NCBI GenBank assembly: GCA_947175225.1
Contig: CAMWLX010000102.1
Span: 1 to 9,631, forward strand
Source: an uncultured Porphyromonadaceae bacterium
Lineage (GTDB): Bacteria > Bacteroidota > Bacteroidia > Bacteroidales > Muribaculaceae
DNA length: 9,631 nt
Direction: 5' to 3'
The notes under the pieces are model-generated. The model was not told the origin of the DNA, searched no databases, and saw only the letters and a program-made list of their open reading frames with translations. The first letter of the stretch is position 1; the number at the start of each line of letters is the position of its first letter. The position numbers were made by a program, and so were the translations under genes. This document shows positions 1 to 6,841 of the stretch, one piece after another.

Positions 1-44
1 CACCTCTCTATTCGTCGGCAGCGTCAGATGTTTATTAGAGACAG
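1..44 (+). other. Illumina Nextera i5 adapter left on the contig end (not genomic)
   Basis: This segment reads as a library adapter from end to end. Bases 1-3 (cac) fit the 3' end of the P5 oligo. Bases 4-11 (ctctctat) equal the i5 index known as N502/S502. Bases 12-25 (tcgtcggcagcgtc) equal the Nextera linker. Bases 26-44 match the 19-base Tn5 mosaic end at 17 of 19 positions, with mismatches at 32 (G to T) and 36 (A to T). The order and spacing are exactly those of the synthetic oligo. The second mismatch creates a TAG at 36-38 in the frame of the downstream ATPase, and that stop is therefore an artefact. The comparison sequences are from memory of the published oligos. Confidence 0.96.
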
Positions 45-428
45 GAATCTGAAGGCACAAAAAGACTTCTTTTTATTCTTATGGTTCTTTTTAAGAAGCA
101 ACATGATGGATGCACTGTATTTTTAGATGAATTTGATCTGAAACTGCATCTTTACCTTGCGGAATTCATATTAGATGCTATAAGGGCAACGAAAAACATG
201 CAGTTCGTATTCACAAGCCATAATCCCATGCTTTTTAACACTAATAAACTGCGACCCGAGCAGATAGTATTGGTCACCAAACATACCAATGGGAATTCTG
301 AATTCATACCTCTCTCAGACTATGATGGAATAGAGCGTATTCCGGATCTCAGGGCGGCATATTTGCAGGGACGTTTCGATGGAGTGCCATATATTGGGAA
401 TATTCAATCATTGATTTCCGGCATTTAG
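45..428 (+). CDS. AAA15/RloA-like ATPase, C-terminal part (5' end missing at the contig edge)
   Basis: This is the last 127 residues of an ABC-like AAA ATPase of the AAA15 (COG1106, RloA/AbiLi-like) type. It begins in frame at the first base after the adapter with ESEGTKRLL, the ABC-type signature. Next come a Walker B motif with catalytic glutamate (VFLDEFD, about 122-140), a D-loop-type LKLH, and an H-loop (FTSHNPMLF, about 210-236). The tail RPEQIVLV...YLQGRFDGVPYIG is typical of the family's C-terminus. The Walker A half must lie upstream, outside the window. The ATG at 81 is not the start, because the conserved signature lies before it. The TAG at 36-38 is adapter, so nothing here indicates a pseudogene. 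The stop codon is 7 bases before the RloB-like gene, implying one operon in which the ATPase would sense or drive the partner nuclease. That role is inferred from the family. Confidence 0.85.
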   Translation, partial: ESEGTKRLLFILMVLFKKQHDGCTVFLDEFDLKLHLYLAEFILDAIRATKNMQFVFTSHNPMLFNTNKLRPEQIVLVTKHTNGNSEFIPLSDYDGIERIPDLRAAYLQGRFDGVPYIGNIQSLISGI

Positions 429-435
429 ATCAGTT

Positions 436-993
436 ATGAGAGAACGAAGGTATAAGAAGACTCGCAAACCTCATAAAGTGTTTCTTGTTGTCTGTGAAGG
501 AGAGACGGAGGAGGAATACGTCAATCTATTAAAGCGGCATTATAGACTGCCAATCACAATTAAGACAAAAGTAAGTGGAAATGCAATATCTTTACGACTT
601 GTAAACCAATATTTGAAGGAGCTGGGTCTTACCAGAAATGACGATTGTCAGGTCTTCTTCATATATGATGCTGACGTGGATTGCATTGTGGAGAAACTTA
701 TGAGTCTTCCCGGCACAACCATATTATCTAATCCATCAATAGAATTGTGGTATATGCTGCATTCGAAGAACCATCGTAGGTATGTTCAACCGGATTCAAT
801 ACTTAAGGAGCTTATGTCAAGCCATCCAGTATGGAAAGCATATATGAAAGGTAAGTTGACAATGGATCAGCAATTGCATTTACTGGCTAATAAGGATGTA
901 GCAAGTATAAAGGCAGAGAAAATGGTCTGGCCAACAAATCCATCATCGAACATGCATGAATTCATCAAAGTCTTGGAAGCTGAGAAATGCTGA
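436..993 (+). CDS. RloB-like protein (TOPRIM-like putative nuclease), partner of the ATPase
   Basis: A complete 185-residue protein that I assign to the RloB family (PF13707 type). The sequence shows a TOPRIM-like acidic motif after the first strand (VVCEGETEEEY, residues 18-28, with E21 and E25), a second acidic site after a hydrophobic strand (FFIYDAD, 74-80, with D78 and D80), and the family hallmark SNPSIELWYMLH (98-109). The basic N-terminus (RERRYKKTRKPHK) is usual for the family. It is slightly shorter than many RloB proteins, which I recall as about 200 residues, but no motif is missing. Its start is 7 bases after the ATPase stop, with no clear ribosome binding site, as is common in Bacteroidota. 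RloA/RloB genes were named as restriction-linked ORFs, and AbiLii of the lactococcal AbiL abortive-infection pair is, as I recall, similar. A defence role and nuclease activity are inferred. Confidence 0.85.
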   Translation: MRERRYKKTRKPHKVFLVVCEGETEEEYVNLLKRHYRLPITIKTKVSGNAISLRLVNQYLKELGLTRNDDCQVFFIYDADVDCIVEKLMSLPGTTILSNPSIELWYMLHSKNHRRYVQPDSILKELMSSHPVWKAYMKGKLTMDQQLHLLANKDVASIKAEKMVWPTNPSSNMHEFIKVLEAEKC

Positions 994-1009
994 AATTCCC
1001 AAAAATTTC

Positions 1010-1060
1010 CATCAGGAGTGTTAAAATGGGCATTTTTACCCCATTTTAACACTCCTGATG
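1010..1060. repeat. Perfect 21-bp inverted repeat between convergent genes
   Basis: The left arm (1010-1030, starting catcaggagtg) and right arm (1040-1060, ending cactcctgatg) are exact reverse complements over 21 bases, around the 9-base loop catttttac. It lies between the 3' ends of the RloB-like gene and the outer membrane channel gene, where a shared terminator would be expected. Read on the minus strand it is followed within a few bases by a run of five T. On the plus strand it is followed by A-rich sequence, so it is at best a better terminator for the efflux operon. Arms this long and perfect are more than a terminator needs, so a dispersed palindromic repeat (REP or MITE-like) is an alternative. 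Confidence 0.85.
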
Positions 1061-1064
1061 ACCT

Positions 1065-1084
1065 AAAAAATTCCATCTCGAGTG
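1065..1084 (+). repeat. Diverged direct copy of the inverted repeat's left flank and arm
   Basis: Bases 1065-1084 match bases 1001-1020 at 17 of 20 positions, with differences at the 6th, 14th and 15th positions. The shared core is ttccatc, two variable bases, then gagtg. The similarity fades into ttaaaatg versus atttaagtg. With the two palindrome arms this gives three related units inside about 85 bases. The rest of the 994-1144 intergenic stretch holds only a 4-bp ccga/tcgg hairpin (1100-1110). I see no gene in it. Confidence 0.55.
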
Positions 1085-1144
1085 ATTTAAGTGCTTCAGC
1101 CGATAGTCGGATGCAATAGCTTCTTACTGTCTCATCCACTTAAA

Positions 1145-2329
1145 TTATTTGCACAAAAGCGACAATAGCCACATACGCTGCTCGCGCTGATATTGGAGTT
1201 CGAGAAGATCGAGATGTGCCTCGCTAAACCATGACCGCTCCTGAAGATAATCGGTCAATGAAAGTTCTCCGCCTCGATACGCCTTCAAAAGAAGAGTATT
1301 ATAATCAGTGGAAGCAAACACCTCCATCGGCACTTTCAAAGCCTGGTCAATAAGTTGCACCTCTTCATACAGGGCAGTTATCTCTGATTCCACCTTATCA
1401 TTTGTCACAGTGACCTGATACTCCGCTACAGCCTTAGCTGCCTGCGCTGCCTTAACCTTGCCCCTGTTGGCAAACAATGGTATGGAAACGCCAAGGGTAG
1501 CACCATTGAAATGCATTGCATCCTCAAAATCGTGATGATAACCTATAGAGATATTTGGCAATCCTTCTGCTTTCGCCACACCAATGTTTCGCTCAGCAAC
1601 TTCCAGTTCTGAAATTGCTTTTTTAAGTTCAGGATTTGTCCTTGCTTCTTCCAGATACTCTTCTAATGAATGTGTAGGAGTCATCACCCATTCGCGATCT
1701 ATACTCCTCAGGAGAGCTCCACAATCATAGCCTCCATTGAGAGTCTTCAGACTTCCCTCACTCCCATTTTTTTCAGCTTCCAGATTTGCAATCAGTGTAT
1801 TGACACGCCCTTGCTCCAAAGTTATCTTCGACAAGTTAAGGCGCGACATTTGTCCCCCTTTCGTAGCTTTAACCGCTGCAGTATATAAGGAATCTGTAGC
1901 CGACTGGATATGGCGCATCATTGCTATGCGACGCTCAGCATATAGATATGTGCCAATTTCTTTTAAAATTTCTATATATTTATTATATACTCCTGCATCT
2001 GCCTCGGCAGCATTTGCTTCACGCATAGCTTTTCCCAGTTCTCGACGCGATTTATATACGCCGGGCCATTCCATCTCATAACCGATAGCTACATTCCAAC
2101 GATTGTCAACACCCTCAGGCATCACCATATAATCCCCTTCCAAACTCGGATCCGGAGCATTGGCAAGAGTTCGAGTTTCAAGGTCTTTTGCATTTTGCTC
2201 TACAGCTATCTGAAGGCGATCACCATTCCGGCTAAGAATAGCGTTAGCAGCTTCCTGTGGGGTGATAGCGAATGCCCCGGCACTACACAATAGTGCCGGC
2301 ACAATTGCTAAATAATATCTTTTATTCAT
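1145..2329 (-). CDS. Outer membrane efflux channel, TolC/CzcC-like (OEP family)
   Basis: A 394-residue outer membrane factor that would form the exit duct of the tripartite pump. A signal peptide (about 1-21, ending SAGAFA) precedes the mature chain. The body has the two-fold OEP layout of long amphipathic helices (about 93-190 and 285-335) alternating with short β segments. The second repeat shows the usual EGLPNISIGY (255-264), then GATLGVSIPLF followed by an NRGKV-type turn (276-293), then GGELSLTDYLQE (353-364). The DPSLEGDY and EWPGVY segments (60-92) form the matching first-repeat strands. It starts 25 bases after the RND gene and is the last gene of the operon. No Shine-Dalgarno is evident. 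The length is normal for CzcC-type proteins of Bacteroidota. The family is sure. The substrate is set by the partners. Confidence 0.9.
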   Translation of the reverse strand: MNKRYYLAIVPALLCSAGAFAITPQEAANAILSRNGDRLQIAVEQNAKDLETRTLANAPDPSLEGDYMVMPEGVDNRWNVAIGYEMEWPGVYKSRRELGKAMREANAAEADAGVYNKYIEILKEIGTYLYAERRIAMMRHIQSATDSLYTAAVKATKGGQMSRLNLSKITLEQGRVNTLIANLEAEKNGSEGSLKTLNGGYDCGALLRSIDREWVMTPTHSLEEYLEEARTNPELKKAISELEVAERNIGVAKAEGLPNISIGYHHDFEDAMHFNGATLGVSIPLFANRGKVKAAQAAKAVAEYQVTVTNDKVESEITALYEEVQLIDQALKVPMEVFASTDYNTLLLKAYRGGELSLTDYLQERSWFSEAHLDLLELQYQREQRMWLLSLLCK

Positions 2330-2354
2330 GTTTAATAGAATAGTTTATAATAGC

Positions 2355-5300
2355 TTATACAACCGTTGATTTCCTTTCTTTTCTTATTTGAATCCACTGA
2401 TACAACACCGGTACGATAAAAATGTTCAATAAAGTACTGCTAATCAAGCCTCCAAGAATAACTATAGCAAGCGGCGACTGAATTTCATTGCCCGGTTCTC
2501 CTCCACGCACGGCAATCGGCACAAGAGCCAATGCAGATGTAAGAGCTGTCATAATGATAGGGAGCAGACGGTCAGCAGAACCTTTCTTGACAGTTTCTTC
2601 AAGTCCAAATCCTTCAGACCGCAGACGGTTGTAGCGAGAGATAAGGAGCATACCATTGCGGGTAGAAATACCCATTAGTGAAATGAAGCCTATGATAGCA
2701 GGAATATTTACATCTCCTGTGGTAAATCTCAAAATGAGCACTCCACCAATAAGCGCAAGAGGCATATTGACAAGAATGGTGAGAGATTCTGCCACGCTTT
2801 TGAACTCCGAATAAATCAAGAAGAATATCACTATCAGAGCGAGGATTGATGTCAGGGATAACATTCGTGAGGCAGCCTCCTCATTCTCAAATTGTCCGCC
2901 ATAAGTCACGAAATAACCTTCAGGCAATTCTACATGTTCTGCTACTGTCTTCTTTATCTCATCGACCGCACTTTTGAGATCTCGTCCATCAACATTTGCT
3001 GAAACAGTTAGAAGACGACTTACATTTTCCCGATTGATCGTGTTAGGACCACTTCCCACTTTCACATCAGCTACGTATGAGAGTGGAATCATACCGACAT
3101 TGCTGCCAATCATCAAATCTTCAATTCGCTCCTTGGTATCGCGTTTCATATCCTCCACTTTCACAGTCAGGTCGTAAGGACGATTACCTACAAATACTTG
3201 ACTTACTACCTCTCCCCCAATTGCCATCTGAACATACTTGGCAAACTCCGGAATCGTAATCCCATACTTGGACAGCATCTCCCGTCTTGGCACAATATCA
3301 AGTTGCGGACGTGAAATTTGCTGCTCCACGTTGACATCAACCACTCCCGGCACTTCCTTCATTTCCGATCCAATCTGCTGACCAATCGTATAGAGGCGGT
3401 CAAGGTCATCTCCGAAAATCTTAACGGCTATTTGTGCTTGAGCTCCACTCAACATAGCATCTATACGATGGGAAATAGGTTGACCGATCTCAACATTCAC
3501 GCCCGGCAATTCTGAAAGTTTTTCTCTCAGCTCTCTCACAACTGCATTCTTATTCCTGCCTTTGTCAAGAACATACGGAACTTCCATTTCGGAAGTATTC
3601 ACACCCAAAGCATGCTCATCAAGCTCTGCACGACCTGTCTTACGTGCCACATTTCTCACTTCAGGAACTGACAGAATGATTCGCTCAGCAGCTATACCCA
3701 TGCTGTCGCTCTGCTCGAGAGATATACCCGGCATGGCACTGACATTGATAGTAAAACTTCCTTCGTTGAAACCAGGAAGAAAGCTCCTGCCCAATGTAAA
3801 GAAAACAGCTACTGACACGACAAAGAGAACTGACACACCAATAATCCATGGCCGAGGACGCAATAGCACTCTGTCAAGAATCAGAGAATAATGCTCACGA
3901 AGCCACAAAGCTGTCTTCGGCTCCTTATTCAACTCTTTTTCCTCCTTCTTGCTATCACCGGCAAGAAGATAACTGCACAGCACAGGAGTCAGCGTCAGAG
4001 CCACTACAGTAGAGGCAGCCAAAGCCACGATAAAAGCTATGCCAAGAGGTTTCAGCAATCTCCCTTCTATACCACTGAGGAAAAACAATGGAATAAATGA
4101 GGCAACAATAATCAGAGTTGAGTTAAGAATAGGTTTACGTACTTCTCGAGATGCTTCATATACCACCTTTATTATCGAAAGCCGCTTCGTGCCACTTTTC
4201 ATCCTGTTTTCTCGAAGCCGCTTGTAGACATTCTCAACGTCTACAATTGCATCATCCACAAGCGAACCAATTGCAATCGCAATGCCACCAAGAGTCATCG
4301 TATTGATGGTGAAACCCATATAATAAAGGGCTATCACTGTGATTAGAATTGAAAGGGGTATTGCAACTACAGAAATAATCGTAGTGCGGAGATTCATCAA
4401 GAAAAAGAAGAGTACAATTATCACAAACAGCGCTCCTTCAAGTAAGGACTGCTGCAAATTGCTTACAGAAGTCTGGATAAATTCACTCTGATTGAAGATT
4501 TGAGTGTCAACTTCTATGCTGGATGGAAGAGAATGACTGAGATTTTGCAACTCCTTATTAATTACTTTGGTAAGTTCTATTGACCCGACAGCCGGCTGCT
4601 TTGTGACTGTTATAAGCACAGCCGGTTTTGTCCGCAATGTGGCTGTACCAATCTTAGGAGTTTTAGGACCGACTTTTACTTCCGCTATATCTCCTATCTT
4701 AAAGGATTTGCCGGATTCACTCTTCACTGCAGCATCAGCTATCTCAGAAGCATCTGTAGTAGCCACAACACCCTTTATCAAGTATTCATTTCCGTATTCA
4801 TAAGTCACGCCACCGGAAACGTTGACATTCATATTCTCTGTGGCATCAACTACGTCGGAAAGAGAGACTCCATAGTGACGCATCTTTTCCGGACTGAGCA
4901 GTATTTGGTATTCAAGTTCCTCGCCACCTATTACCGACACTTGGCTGACTCCGTCAAGAGAAAGAAGACGCGGACGGATGGTGCGGTCAGCCACACTGCG
5001 CAGTTCTCCTTGCGAAATACTATCGGATGTCAGTCCGATTATCATGATTTCTCCAAGAATCGATGACTGGGGACCCATAACCGGATTTCCAACATTGGCA
5101 GGAAGACTCCCTTCGATTCCGGAAAGACGTTCACTTACCGTCTGGCGTGCTTTATAAGCATCTGTATTCCAATCAAATTCCACCCATACTACGGAAAAAC
5201 CGGTAGCAGAACTTGACCGAACCCTTCTCACTCCGGACGCACCATTTACAGCAGTCTCAATAGGATAAGTCACTGACTTTTCAACTTCCTCCGGAGCAAG

Positions 5301-5465
5301 TCCGGCTGCTTCTGTCATAATAGCCACAGTGGGAGCATTGAGATCCGGAAATATATCTATCTCCGTCCGAACAAGCACGAACAAACCGGCTATGATTGTG
5401 GCACATGCCGCCAAGAGGACAATCAGTCTGTTGGTCAGCGACCAATTGATTATTTTATTCAGCAT
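2355..5465 (-). CDS. RND efflux pump, heavy-metal-efflux type (CzcA/CusA-like inner membrane subunit)
   Basis: A full-length 1036-residue proton-driven RND transporter with the 12-helix duplicated layout. TM1 is at about 12-32, TM2-TM6 at 341-500, TM7 at 539-558 and TM8-TM12 at 868-1023, with two large periplasmic pore/docking domains at about 33-340 and 559-867. Early motifs (RTEIDIFPDLNAPTV; GLAPEEVEKSVTYPIE; QSSILGEI) and FLPGFNEGSF (562-571) are of the metal-efflux class, not the drug-efflux class. TM4 reads GGIAIAIGSLVDDAIVDVEN (393-412). D404 and E411 align with CzcA D408 and E415, while CzcA D402 is replaced by A398. The GGIAIAIG frame is like CusA, but D405 and D409 are not. Specificity (Zn/Co/Cd/Ni versus Cu/Ag) therefore cannot be assigned from this motif. 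It starts 11 bases after the adaptor stop, in the same operon. Confidence 0.93.
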   Translation of the reverse strand: MLNKIINWSLTNRLIVLLAACATIIAGLFVLVRTEIDIFPDLNAPTVAIMTEAAGLAPEEVEKSVTYPIETAVNGASGVRRVRSSSATGFSVVWVEFDWNTDAYKARQTVSERLSGIEGSLPANVGNPVMGPQSSILGEIMIIGLTSDSISQGELRSVADRTIRPRLLSLDGVSQVSVIGGEELEYQILLSPEKMRHYGVSLSDVVDATENMNVNVSGGVTYEYGNEYLIKGVVATTDASEIADAAVKSESGKSFKIGDIAEVKVGPKTPKIGTATLRTKPAVLITVTKQPAVGSIELTKVINKELQNLSHSLPSSIEVDTQIFNQSEFIQTSVSNLQQSLLEGALFVIIVLFFFLMNLRTTIISVVAIPLSILITVIALYYMGFTINTMTLGGIAIAIGSLVDDAIVDVENVYKRLRENRMKSGTKRLSIIKVVYEASREVRKPILNSTLIIVASFIPLFFLSGIEGRLLKPLGIAFIVALAASTVVALTLTPVLCSYLLAGDSKKEEKELNKEPKTALWLREHYSLILDRVLLRPRPWIIGVSVLFVVSVAVFFTLGRSFLPGFNEGSFTINVSAMPGISLEQSDSMGIAAERIILSVPEVRNVARKTGRAELDEHALGVNTSEMEVPYVLDKGRNKNAVVRELREKLSELPGVNVEIGQPISHRIDAMLSGAQAQIAVKIFGDDLDRLYTIGQQIGSEMKEVPGVVDVNVEQQISRPQLDIVPRREMLSKYGITIPEFAKYVQMAIGGEVVSQVFVGNRPYDLTVKVEDMKRDTKERIEDLMIGSNVGMIPLSYVADVKVGSGPNTINRENVSRLLTVSANVDGRDLKSAVDEIKKTVAEHVELPEGYFVTYGGQFENEEAASRMLSLTSILALIVIFFLIYSEFKSVAESLTILVNMPLALIGGVLILRFTTGDVNIPAIIGFISLMGISTRNGMLLISRYNRLRSEGFGLEETVKKGSADRLLPIIMTALTSALALVPIAVRGGEPGNEIQSPLAIVILGGLISSTLLNIFIVPVLYQWIQIRKERKSTVV

Positions 5466-5476
5466 GACCGTCGCTT

Positions 5477-6712
5477 TTAATGATTATGAGTATGGCCCGG
5501 AACTGCGGTTGCAGAAGTCTCAGCCATTCTTACAGCCTGTGCACCTTTTACTACCACTTCTTCTCCGGCATCAAGACCGGAAAGCACCTCTACCCTTTTT
5601 CCATCAGAAGCTCCAAGCGTCACTATATGCTTGATGAAATGATCTTCACCATGGGAGGCATACACACATTTATTGCCGTTGATTTCTACAATCGCCTCCT
5701 TAGGCACGGATATCACATCATGACGTATTCCTGACTTCAAATAAATCTCGGCAAAAGCACCGGGAGCGACAGCTCCATTATTACTAAACGAAAAATAAAC
5801 CGGGATATAGCCTGATTCAGATACAGTCGTGCCGGCATTTGAAATCATCTTTCCATTCAACTCATCAAGATCCAGGATCTCATCAGATGAAGCAGGCCGG
5901 AAATTTGCAGATGTAATCCCAGACAAGCGACCGATATATTTCTCGGGCACATCAGCCCTAAGAGTAAGACTTGTGTTTCCACTGACCACAGCTATCCTCT
6001 GCCCTATCTCAACATATTCTCCTGACTTTGCCAATAGTTGTGTTATAACGCCTGACTTTGGTGAAGTCACACTGGCACTTCCTTGTTTAGATGTCTTCAC
6101 AGCTGCATCAGCCTCCTCATAGGCCTTGAGTGCATTATTGTATTCCTCAGTGCTGACGATGCCATCTTCATGCAGGGGTTTTAGACGGTCAAGCTCACGT
6201 TTGGCGGCATTTCGCATAGTTATAGCCTGAACCGTAGGATCTCCGCCCTGAACATTCGACGCAGAAATTGACCCTATTGAACTTCCTGCACTGACTCTTA
6301 CGCCGGTATTGATATTTGGAGAAAGTGTAAGTATACCGTTCCGGGTAGCGGTAGCCACACCCTCATCTGAAGCCTTTGCCTCAATTCTTCCCGATACTAA
6401 AGTAACTTCTGCAAAATCTGAAGGATTGATCTTTTCTGTCTTCACTCCAAAACGCTCCATGGTATGCTCATTCATCTCAATAAGCCCGCTATGGTCATGC
6501 CCCTCGTGTGACTTGCCCTCTAAATGTCCATGCTCGTGTTCATCTTCTTCATCATGTTCATGCCCTTCATGTTCGTGGTCATGGCCGTCATGATCCTCAT
6601 GATGCATTTCAGATTCGTTGTGACTATCACTCTTTCCGCATCCAATATTACCGGAATTTATGACAAGTGCCCCACAAATCAATATTGACAGTTTAATATA
6701 TTTTTTCTTCAT
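5477..6712 (-). CDS. Periplasmic adaptor (membrane fusion protein) of the RND pump, CzcB-like, His-rich N-terminus
   Basis: A 411-residue adaptor that would link the RND pump to the outer membrane channel. The N-terminus is a lipoprotein-type signal (basic MKKKYIK, hydrophobic 8-20, then NIGC with C25 as probable lipidated residue, though Asn at -3 is a weak lipobox). Residues 31-74 carry 15 histidines among many Asp and Glu, and the chain ends PGHTHNH, giving a second small His cluster. Behind this come the two halves of the barrel-sandwich (lipoyl) domain (about 120-152 and 213-243, GVITQLLAKSGEYVEIGQ) around a short helical hairpin (158-210), then β-barrel and membrane-proximal domains (245-400, including VPKEAIVEINGN at 336-347). 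The His/acidic stretch suggests periplasmic metal binding or hand-over to the pump, which is an inference. This is the first gene of the operon. Confidence 0.92.
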   Translation of the reverse strand: MKKKYIKLSILICGALVINSGNIGCGKSDSHNESEMHHEDHDGHDHEHEGHEHDEEDEHEHGHLEGKSHEGHDHSGLIEMNEHTMERFGVKTEKINPSDFAEVTLVSGRIEAKASDEGVATATRNGILTLSPNINTGVRVSAGSSIGSISASNVQGGDPTVQAITMRNAAKRELDRLKPLHEDGIVSTEEYNNALKAYEEADAAVKTSKQGSASVTSPKSGVITQLLAKSGEYVEIGQRIAVVSGNTSLTLRADVPEKYIGRLSGITSANFRPASSDEILDLDELNGKMISNAGTTVSESGYIPVYFSFSNNGAVAPGAFAEIYLKSGIRHDVISVPKEAIVEINGNKCVYASHGEDHFIKHIVTLGASDGKRVEVLSGLDAGEEVVVKGAQAVRMAETSATAVPGHTHNH

Positions 6713-6737
6713 ACCTATATGATTCTTATATTATCTG

Positions 6738-6745
6738 CAAAATTA
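6738..6745 (-). promoter_or_regulatory. Probable Bacteroidota-type -7 promoter element of the efflux operon
   Basis: On the minus strand this reads TAATTTTG, a full match to the Bacteroides -7 consensus TAnnTTTG, 25 bases before the adaptor ATG. A CTTTG that could serve as -33 element lies upstream (6771-6775), but with a 25-base spacer, longer than the roughly 19-21 usually seen. A second near match, TGTCTTTG (6771-6778), has no -33 partner. The site sits just downstream of the preceding unit's terminator, where a promoter is needed. No operator dyad was recognised. Confidence 0.45.
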
Positions 6746-6781
6746 CTAAAAATTCAATGAAACCTGGTTGCAAAGACACAG

Positions 6782-6812
6782 AAAAAAACGGCTCCGTGCC
6801 ATCACGGAGCCG
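6782..6812 (-). terminator. Rho-independent terminator of the DUF5723 transcription unit
   Basis: On the minus strand, a perfect 10-bp GC-rich stem (cggctccgtg / cacggagccg, 6789-6798 with 6803-6812) with a 4-base loop is followed at once by seven T (6782-6788). It lies 29 bases past the stop of the DUF5723 gene and upstream of the efflux operon promoter, so the two minus-strand units are transcriptionally separate. Confidence 0.92.
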
Positions 6813-6841
6813 AATATATTGAAAGAATAGTGTCTAACGCA

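Noticed and set aside
36..38. In-frame TAG ahead of the ATPase signature, suggesting a pseudogene or frameshift
   Set aside because: It lies inside the Nextera mosaic end and arises from a mismatch there. It is not genomic.
81..83. ATG as start of the ATPase gene
   Set aside because: The conserved ESEGTKRLL signature is in frame upstream (45-71), so this Met is internal.
1100..1110. ccga-tag-tcgg hairpin as a second terminator
   Set aside because: A 4-bp stem without a T tract on either strand is too weak.
867..1139. Minus-strand open frame of 90 codons over the end of the RloB-like gene and the inverted repeat
   Set aside because: It overlaps the real gene in antisense, reads through the palindrome, and shows no recognisable protein features.
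6309..6593. Plus-strand frame rich in Cys, Ser and Pro
   Set aside because: It is the antisense shadow of the His/Asp/Glu-rich tract of the adaptor gene.
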